A stretch of DNA of 23,539 bases. Origin: a virus. The stretch spans positions 1 through 23,539 of the IMG/VR virus record IMGVR_UViG_3300038629_000118. One strand, written 5' to 3'. Position numbers and translations under genes: made by a program. The notes below the pieces were generated by a model. That model had not been told where the DNA came from, ran no database searches, and saw nothing but the letters and a program-made list of their open reading frames with translations. Shown piece after piece: positions 1 through 5,286 of the stretch (positions are counted from its first letter, which is position 1; every line of letters begins with the position of its first letter).

Positions 1-129
1 ATTGCAAACGGAAAATCTACTGATGCAGATGATAGTACAAAAGCAAAAACCAGACAACCAATTGCATTTGATGGAACATTAACAAGATTGGTTTATAAAA
101 CTAAAGACGGAGATACAACAACACAATGA
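1..129 (+). CDS. C-terminal part of a beta-rich phage structural protein (5' end outside window)
   Basis: Frame 1 is open from the window edge to a TGA at 127-129, giving 42 residues that include FDGTLTRLVYKTKDGDTTTQ. The fragment has no recognisable signature of its own. It reads directly into the product of the next frame (126-305) as one continuous beta-sandwich-like domain, of the kind seen at the ends of phage fibre or decoration proteins. The two frames overlap by ATGA at 126-129. This could be translational coupling, a programmed -1 shift, or a single-base loss in the assembly. The structural assignment is inferred from composition and from the tail genes downstream. Confidence 0.5.
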   Translation: MANGKSTDADDSTKAKTRQPIAFDGTLTRLVYKTKDGDTTTQ

Positions 130-305
130 AAATTCATGTCAACGGGGTTGTAGAGGGAACGGTTATACTTAGTTCAATGAATGGAAATAGTGGGGGTGTT
201 GAAACAATAAGCGTAAGTGTATCGGTTGGTGATTATGTAGAGATTGAATGGGATGCTAGTCAGAAACCAGGAGAATGTACAATGTATTTTATACAAGAAT
301 TATGA
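126..305 (+). CDS. Small beta-rich protein, likely the rest of the preceding domain
   Basis: This is a 59-residue frame starting at the ATGA overlap with the previous gene. It begins MKIHVNGVVEGTVILSS, followed by alternating polar/hydrophobic strands with SVSVSVGDYVEIEWD and a terminal MYFIQEL. The pattern 'VNG...VSVGDYVEIE' is typical of beta-sandwich domains in phage fibre or decoration proteins. Adding one A at the overlap fuses it smoothly to the upstream frame (TTTQ-MKIHVNG). It is therefore more probably the second half of a split protein than an independent gene. It ends in another ATGA overlap with the gene at 302. Confidence 0.5.
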   Translation: MKIHVNGVVEGTVILSSMNGNSGGVETISVSVSVGDYVEIEWDASQKPGECTMYFIQEL

Positions 306-1129
306 TAGTAGGAATAGTAAAAATAGGAGTAGGTCTATCAGTTGTTGAAGAATTTAGAACGGCTATAAATGAAGCAACAGCGGTTAGTGATTTCTGTAAT
401 GAGTATTCACCAATATTAAATACAGCTGATTATTTAGGTGTTAATGGAGATTCTACAGACTTACAAATTAATTGGGGTTGGGATTTTTCAGAAGTTACAC
501 CTGTTTTAAAAGAGGTTGTTAACATTATTAATCATCCAATGCCTATTAATGTAGGAGAATCTAACGATTATTACCAATTTAGAGAATATCAAAGAGGGCT
601 TTTAGATGTTAAAACATGGGTTAATTTAACTGATGTTGAAAGAGATTTTATGATTGAGTTGTATTTAAAAGAAACTGCAATAACAGAAGCACAAGATTCA
701 ATAAATAAGGTTACTCATTTAATTTCAACAGGACAAGCGACAGCAACGGAGGAAGCTAGATTGATAATAGTTGATAAATGGTCAGAACATCATATTTTAG
801 ATATTGAATCTTGCGAAAAAAGAGCGAAAGCATTAAGACTGTATTTAGAAGTTGGAACGTATTTAAGTATTGCTGATGCAACAGATTTTTTTACAACAGT
901 TGAAAATTTATATTTTGGCTATGAAAAACAAGCAATAAAAGGAACAAATGATGGTTCTGAAACTGGTTTATTTGACTATATTGAAAGTACGATTGGAACG
1001 GTTTATGAGTTTGCGGGGTTAGAATCAAAAGGTTACATAATGCAAAACGGAGATTTAGACGAAACAAATTTTATTATTGCAATAATGGACGTTTTAAGAA
1101 ATGGTAAATATATAAATTTAGAAGAATGA
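302..1129 (+). CDS. Hypothetical phage protein, 275 aa
   Basis: No family is recognised. The frame is open from an ATG at 275, but the ATG at 302 is preferred because it forms the ATGA overlap used repeatedly in this genome and avoids a 31-bp overlap with the previous gene. The protein is mixed alpha/beta, acidic and without membrane segments. Its centre (residues 110-200) is helical, containing TDVERDFMIELYLKE and EEARLIIVDKWSEHH. Its position between a structural protein end and the tail genes suggests a virion or assembly role, but nothing in the sequence fixes this. Confidence 0.75.
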   Translation: MIVGIVKIGVGLSVVEEFRTAINEATAVSDFCNEYSPILNTADYLGVNGDSTDLQINWGWDFSEVTPVLKEVVNIINHPMPINVGESNDYYQFREYQRGLLDVKTWVNLTDVERDFMIELYLKETAITEAQDSINKVTHLISTGQATATEEARLIIVDKWSEHHILDIESCEKRAKALRLYLEVGTYLSIADATDFFTTVENLYFGYEKQAIKGTNDGSETGLFDYIESTIGTVYEFAGLESKGYIMQNGDLDETNFIIAIMDVLRNGKYINLEE

Positions 1130-1398
1130 AAGCGGATTTTATAGCATACGAAATGGTTTTAAACGCCATAATGAAAGACCGTGTAATGTGGGTGATTAAT
1201 GAAGAAGATATTGATGAACAAAAAGTAATATCTTATGTTAAAATTGTGCCTAAATCACCGATAATTATGGTAACATTTACAGATGGTGACACTGTTGAAA
1301 TGAACGAAAATAAATGTTACACTTTTGAAGTCAACCAAAAATTAGAATGGAAAAAAGCAACTAGAAAACAAATAAATCAATCTACAGAAAATTTATAA
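1126..1398 (+). CDS. Hypothetical small phage protein, 90 aa
   Basis: The start overlaps the preceding stop as ATGA at 1126-1129, implying translational coupling. The product has an N-terminal helix (MKADFIAYEMVLNAIMKDRV) followed by beta strands (KSPIIMVTFTDGDTVEM) and a basic tail. No domain, signal peptide or membrane segment is recognised. The function is unknown. Confidence 0.65.
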   Translation: MKADFIAYEMVLNAIMKDRVMWVINEEDIDEQKVISYVKIVPKSPIIMVTFTDGDTVEMNENKCYTFEVNQKLEWKKATRKQINQSTENL

Positions 1399-1401
1399 AT
1401 C

Positions 1402-1815
1402 ATGAATATTGAAGCGATGAAAATATTAATGGTAGCAGGAGGTTTATTAATATGCTTTTTTTCGGGTTATTGGTTTAATAGAATTAATAAAAATCAAGAC
1501 GAAGTAGGGAGTGAGTTAAAAGTCTTAGCAGTTGACAGTATGGAGCATGAAATGACCTGTAAAAGAATAGATAGTGATACTAGAGATTTAAGAAAGCAAA
1601 ATGAAAAATTAGATGTTGAATTAAAAAAACAGGCATTACAACTATCTAAAGATATGGGTAACATGACACGTTCAATTGAGAAAATGTCTAAAACTACAAT
1701 GATTCACGATATAGAAATCAAGAATACAAAGATTGATATTATGAATTTAAAGAACGAAAATAGAAGTATATCTGAATGGATTAGAGGTTTTGACAGAGGC
1801 GATAAAGCAAGTTGA
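1402..1815 (+). CDS. Single-pass membrane protein with coiled-coil tail
   Basis: The 137-residue product starts with a hydrophobic helix at about residues 7-25 (ILMVAGGLLICFFSGYWF). A long charged helical region follows (about 45-125), rich in heptad-like K/E/L/I/M spacing, for example DLRKQNEKLDVELKKQALQL. This N-terminal anchor plus coiled-coil layout resembles inner-membrane spanin (Rz-like) or membrane-anchored scaffold proteins, but no family match is claimed. It is followed by a second, smaller protein of the same layout at 1839. Both sit far from the endolysin/holin cassette at 15066-16060, which weakens a simple spanin reading. Confidence 0.65.
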   Translation: MNIEAMKILMVAGGLLICFFSGYWFNRINKNQDEVGSELKVLAVDSMEHEMTCKRIDSDTRDLRKQNEKLDVELKKQALQLSKDMGNMTRSIEKMSKTTMIHDIEIKNTKIDIMNLKNENRSISEWIRGFDRGDKAS

Positions 1816-1838
1816 TGTAGTTTTTTTTAACTGAAAAA

Positions 1839-2078
1839 GTGAATATAGATATAAATAAAGTATCAAACAGCACAAAAAGTATCGCTGTATTAGTAATGTT
1901 TATAGTGGAAGGAGCTTGGCTTGTGTTCTCTATTCACGCTAACGAAAAGGAAATTCAACTAACTGAAAAAAGAAATCAAAAAAGATATGATAGAGAAATG
2001 AAAAAAGCTAAAGACCATGAAGAAAGATTAAGGTCTGTTGAGGCTTTTATGAATTACAGTAAAGGAAATAGTAAATAA
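1839..2078 (+). CDS. Small membrane protein with charged helical tail (GTG start)
   Basis: This 79-residue protein starts at GTG 1839; no ATG is available in frame downstream of the TAG at 1818-1820 before the hydrophobic helix. A polar N-terminus of about 14 residues precedes one transmembrane segment (IAVLVMFIVEGAWLVFSI, about 15-32). A strongly charged helical tail follows (KEIQLTEKRNQKRYDREMKK...). The layout repeats that of the gene before it. The function is unknown; envelope-associated action or anchoring of the PLA2-like neighbour at 2089 is possible but untested. Confidence 0.6.
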   Translation: MNIDINKVSNSTKSIAVLVMFIVEGAWLVFSIHANEKEIQLTEKRNQKRYDREMKKAKDHEERLRSVEAFMNYSKGNSK

Positions 2079-2088
2079 TAGCAAACAA

Positions 2089-2475
2089 ATGAGTAGCTAC
2101 CAACCATACAAATATTGGACAAGAGAGAAATTGTTAGGCCACGTTACCGAGCAATGCAATAGATTAGGTCAAGAGGATTTAATCCCTATGTTTGCAGATA
2201 TAATATTTGATAATCGTTGGAATCCAATAGAGGACTATAACGGTTGTAATTTAATACAGGATAAACTTCATCCTTTTCCTCCTTGTTTGAAGCATGATTT
2301 TGATTGGTTGGTTCTTGGTGGAGGTATAAAATATGATAGAGAATTTATGGAACTTTGTGAAAGTTTTGGAGAAACAACGTGTAAATCTAGATTGAATTTT
2401 ATAGGTGTTAGAATAGGGTGGATGTTCTATTATAAATGGGAAAAGATTTGGAAAAGATATAAGAATAGAAAATGA
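2089..2475 (+). CDS. Phospholipase A2-like protein (prokaryotic type), putative
   Basis: The 128-residue protein carries NGC at 52-54, then PPCLKHDFDW at about 64-73, with candidate catalytic pair H69-D70, and further on D83, F86 and C90 in DREFMELC. Secreted phospholipases A2 use a Ca-binding loop ending in (D/N)GC followed by C-x-x-H-D; the bacterial form reads C-x-x-H-D-F-x-Y. The spacing NGC to CxxHDF fits that form. There is no signal peptide, and the C-terminus is aromatic and basic (GWMFYYKWEKIWKRYK), which could bind membranes. It follows two small membrane proteins and overlaps the next gene by ATGA. The activity is inferred from the motif only; it could be an inactive structural relative. 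Confidence 0.5.
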   Translation: MSSYQPYKYWTREKLLGHVTEQCNRLGQEDLIPMFADIIFDNRWNPIEDYNGCNLIQDKLHPFPPCLKHDFDWLVLGGGIKYDREFMELCESFGETTCKSRLNFIGVRIGWMFYYKWEKIWKRYKNRK

Positions 2476-3074
2476 AAAAAGCTACTGTAAATATTATTAG
2501 AGATTTAGTTGGGCTGTTAACTTTTGTTGAAACAATCAAAAGTTGTGAGGTGCTTCCTAATGACCAAATAAAACTAACCGTTTGCAATACTCATGGATTG
2601 GTAGATAATGGCTTAATCGTTCTAGGAATCGTTGAGCATTTAGTTATTGATGTAATTGATAGTAAAGAAATTATTATTGCAGGAACAGGATGCCCAATTG
2701 AAGAAGAATTAACAATATTGGCTCCAACTTATATTCATGGAACGGTTAAAGCTGCAAGTTCTGAATTGACAACAATAAATTCAAGTAGAACGAGATTTCA
2801 AGTTGTTTACTTGTATGAGGTTATACAAGAAACCAGAAACAGAAACCCTTTAGACACTTTAGGAAGAACGGTTGACATTATAATGTTTTTCTTATCGTCT
2901 GCAAAAATGGAAGGAGAAATAACAACAGATAAATATGTAGAATATATAAACCCAATGGATAACCTCACAGAAGATTTCATTGATTTATTAGAAGCAAGTA
3001 ACATAGTTGGAAGCATTGAGGAAGGAACTTATACAATAATCCCACACTCAAAAGCAGGATTCTATGATAGATAG
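2472..3074 (+). CDS. Putative head-tail connector / tail completion protein
   Basis: The 200-residue product starts at an ATGA overlap with the preceding gene. Its N-terminal half is beta-rich (about 20-90, for example LTVCNTHGLVDNGLIVLGIVEHLVIDVI). The sequence TRFQVVYLYEVIQETRNRNPLDTLGRTVDI sits near residues 107-136, and a helical, acidic C-terminus follows. Position directly before the putative major tail protein and the compact size favour a connector or tail-terminator role. This is inference from gene order; no family motif is recognised. Confidence 0.5.
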   Translation: MKKATVNIIRDLVGLLTFVETIKSCEVLPNDQIKLTVCNTHGLVDNGLIVLGIVEHLVIDVIDSKEIIIAGTGCPIEEELTILAPTYIHGTVKAASSELTTINSSRTRFQVVYLYEVIQETRNRNPLDTLGRTVDIIMFFLSSAKMEGEITTDKYVEYINPMDNLTEDFIDLLEASNIVGSIEEGTYTIIPHSKAGFYDR

Positions 3075-3127
3075 GCCACGTAAAAAATCTTTTTAATGAA
3101 GATTACAGTGGTATTGAATTAAGGATT

Positions 3128-3152
3128 AGCCTTCCCTTATTAAAAGAAGGCT
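3128..3152 (+). promoter_or_regulatory. Hairpin in the leader of the major tail protein gene
   Basis: AGCCTTC (3128-3134) pairs perfectly with GAAGGCT (3146-3152) around an 11-nt AT-rich loop. It lies in the 126-bp gap between the connector-like gene and the major tail gene, one of the few sizeable gaps in the late region. No T-run follows, so it is not a standard intrinsic terminator. A role as an mRNA 5' stabiliser or processing site for the highly expressed tail-tube gene is plausible but inferred. Confidence 0.45.
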
Positions 3153-3200
3153 GCATAGATTGTAATTAATTAATTAAATAATAACTAAAACCAAGAAAAA

Positions 3201-4172
3201 ATGGCAGAATTCGAACCATGCACATGTGGGACAGGTGGAAAAAACACAGGTCAACCAACATGCGTACCAAACATTAAAAGAACCGCAATGATTGTTCTCA
3301 TGAGAACTTTCGCAAATGACGGTACAAGAAACTCAATTAGTAAATCTGATTTCACAGCAGGAATCTTAACTGATGCATTTATTGAGGGAAAAATTAACGA
3401 GGCTGACGAGTCTAAAAGGTGGTATATTACACCAAAAATCAACGCTGTAACTGATTTGAGAGCAGAACCAATAACATTTGATGTTGATGGAATCCCTCAA
3501 ATTATAGATCAAGGTGTAAGAACTTTCGCAGGTTCTTATTATGCAGGGTCTGGGAGTCCAACTTTCGCAGGAGTTTTAAATTCATTTGCTTGTTTCGACA
3601 TATCTTATTTTGAATTATCTGTTGAATCTGCTATTGTAGGTAAAGATGGAGGTGAGTTCTTATTTCCAAATGGAATTGAAAAAGGAACTTTATTTGCAGG
3701 AGTTGTAAGAGGAACTAAAACTGAATTAAATGCAGTTGGGTTAACTTTTGCAGTAAATGAATTAGAGAGAGATGAAACACTAACTCAAATTTCTTCAAGT
3801 CAAATTGAATCAAACGTTCTATTAAGAAGGGGTTTAATTGATGTTAATGGTGCTGCTTTAGCTGCTCCTGTAATTACTGCAACAACAGCAAGAATGGATT
3901 TAGATTTCATTTATGGAGATTTCAACAATGAAATTCCTTTTGAGGGATTAGTAGTTGCAGATTTAAGTTATGATTTAGGTGTAACACCTGCAACTGTATT
4001 TAATGTAACACAAACAACAAGTGTGGTTGTTTCATCTGTTACTCCTGTTTTAAATACTCCTGGTCAATATGATGTTGTTATTGCTGCAGGGGCTTTATCT
4101 GCTGATGTGATTTCAGTAGCATTATTTAAAGCAGGATTTGAAATGCCTGCATTCACTTATGTAATACCATAG
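3201..4172 (+). CDS. Putative major tail (tube) protein
   Basis: The 323-residue protein begins MAEFEPCTCGTGGKNTGQP and continues as a beta-rich fold with many small residues. The last 80 or so residues (VVADLSYDLGVTPATVF onward) look like a separate Ig-like or decoration domain with threonine/valine strands. A long A-rich leader (TAAAACCAAGAAAAA before ATG) is typical of strongly expressed Bacteroidetes genes, and a dedicated 126-bp upstream gap also suggests high expression. It lies two connector/chaperone-sized steps before the tape measure gene, the usual place of the tail tube gene. A head or other abundant structural role cannot be excluded. No catalytic motif is present. The Cys pair CTC near the N-terminus is unexplained. 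Confidence 0.6.
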   Translation: MAEFEPCTCGTGGKNTGQPTCVPNIKRTAMIVLMRTFANDGTRNSISKSDFTAGILTDAFIEGKINEADESKRWYITPKINAVTDLRAEPITFDVDGIPQIIDQGVRTFAGSYYAGSGSPTFAGVLNSFACFDISYFELSVESAIVGKDGGEFLFPNGIEKGTLFAGVVRGTKTELNAVGLTFAVNELERDETLTQISSSQIESNVLLRRGLIDVNGAALAAPVITATTARMDLDFIYGDFNNEIPFEGLVVADLSYDLGVTPATVFNVTQTTSVVVSSVTPVLNTPGQYDVVIAAGALSADVISVALFKAGFEMPAFTYVIP

Positions 4173-4176
4173 AGTT

Positions 4177-4356
4177 ATGACTAAGGAACAAAGAGAAGTT
4201 GCCGTAAAAAAGCAAGAATTAGAGTTTGCAAAACTTATAAATCCAAAAGCTTGGAAAGATTCAAACAAAACTGAGTTCAAGAAGCAATATAAAGGGAAAC
4301 TACCCTACGATCTTGAAACGGTGTGGAAATGGATTGATAAAAACAGGAAAGGGTAA
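4177..4356 (+). CDS. Small basic tail-module protein, 59 aa
   Basis: This short frame starts at ATG 4177, five bases after the major tail gene, and ends in a TAATG overlap with the next gene at 4354-4358. The product is helical and lysine-rich (MTKEQREVAVKKQELEFAKL ... LPYDLETVWKWIDKNRKG). The tight fit between neighbours supports it as a real gene. Position between tail tube and tape measure is where tail assembly proteins usually lie; no family is recognised. Confidence 0.65.
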   Translation: MTKEQREVAVKKQELEFAKLINPKAWKDSNKTEFKKQYKGKLPYDLETVWKWIDKNRKG

Positions 4357-4835
4357 TGCAGAAGAAGCTATTAAAATCAGCAAGGAGAGCTATTGCATTG
4401 GATGAAAAGAAGATGTTCAATACTGTTCTTGCTGATAAAGGCTTTCAGGGGTTTATATTATTCCTTAATAAGAGTCAGCTATTTGATGGTGAGGATTCAT
4501 TAGGAGTAAAACTAAGCAAGATAGGAGGGGGTTATTCATTAACAACTGAATTTCTAAGTGGTGGTAAAACTTTTACGTTTGCTGGAAAGTCAAAAACAAA
4601 GAAAGCAGGTGAATCTCCTTTTTTATTAGATGATGGAGATTATTATAACAGCTACAATCTAAAATTAGGTGATGGCTTTTTTGTTATAGACTCAAACCCA
4701 CAGAAAGAAGATAATAACTTGGAAGATAGTTATGGGGACAATTTGGAAGGGTTGCAAGATAAAAACTTACAAAAAATTATAAATGTCATTAGAAAAAAAT
4801 TCATCGAAGAAGTCAGAAAACAAATCTCAGGCTAA
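4356..4835 (+). CDS. Putative neck/tail assembly protein
   Basis: The 159-residue product has a basic helical start, a central beta region, and DDGDYYNSYNLKLGDGFFVI at about 91-110. A C-terminal stretch LQDKNLQKIINVIRKKFIEEV follows, ending in a basic helix. 'D-x-G-x-[FY]-x-N-S' followed by a short beta unit and a final helix resembles small phage virion-morphogenesis/neck proteins, but this is a loose resemblance. The start overlaps the previous stop (TAATG). The last 53 bp overlap the next gene, including a run of seven A at 4793-4799. Confidence 0.5.
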   Translation: MQKKLLKSARRAIALDEKKMFNTVLADKGFQGFILFLNKSQLFDGEDSLGVKLSKIGGGYSLTTEFLSGGKTFTFAGKSKTKKAGESPFLLDDGDYYNSYNLKLGDGFFVIDSNPQKEDNNLEDSYGDNLEGLQDKNLQKIINVIRKKFIEEVRKQISG

Positions 4836-5286
4836 AGTGTTTAGTTCTATTGATGATTTACCGCAGTGGAATTGGGTACAGATACACAGAACAGGAAACC
4901 TTGCGTATATTAAACAGCTAGACAGCTATAGGAAGCTTGACGTTGACAATTCGTTAACCTTTGAGCAGATATGGTTAGAGATTTATGACGAGTACTTAGA
5001 AGAGTTTGGATTGTCTAATGAATATAAAGAAATTTTAGAACGGAAGAAGCAGATTGCCAGAATGAAGAATGAGTTCATCTTAACAGATAATCGTTCTTTA
5101 TTAAATTTTATAAAGATTGAAGAGTTAGAGTTGGAGAACTCATTTGATAAATCTGAAACAATAGGTTTTGAAGGAGTTGTTGTTGGAATAGAGAAACTTC
5201 AAGGGATAAAGATTGAAACCAAAAAGATAACTGTTTATGAATATAACAATTATCTAAGAACCTTAAACAACAAGAGCGATGAGTGA
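4783..5286 (+). CDS. Putative tail assembly protein before the tape measure
   Basis: The 167-residue protein has a Ser/Lys-rich N-terminus, then LPQWNWVQIHRTGNLAYIKQ (about 26-45) and a helical region with WLEIYDEYLEEFGLSNEYK. It overlaps the previous gene by 53 bp and the tape measure gene by 8 bp. The position just before the tape measure gene matches that of tail assembly chaperones in siphoviruses. No slippage product is proven. If the ATG at 4783 is not used, translation could enter by a shift at the A7 run. The function is inferred from position. Confidence 0.5.
   Translation: MSLEKNSSKKSENKSQAKVFSSIDDLPQWNWVQIHRTGNLAYIKQLDSYRKLDVDNSLTFEQIWLEIYDEYLEEFGLSNEYKEILERKKQIARMKNEFILTDNRSLLNFIKIEELELENSFDKSETIGFEGVVVGIEKLQGIKIETKKITVYEYNNYLRTLNNKSDE

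Noticed and set aside
275-301. Upstream ATG at 275 as the start of the 275-aa gene
   Set aside because: It would overlap the preceding frame by 31 bp; ATG 302 gives the ATGA overlap typical of this genome.
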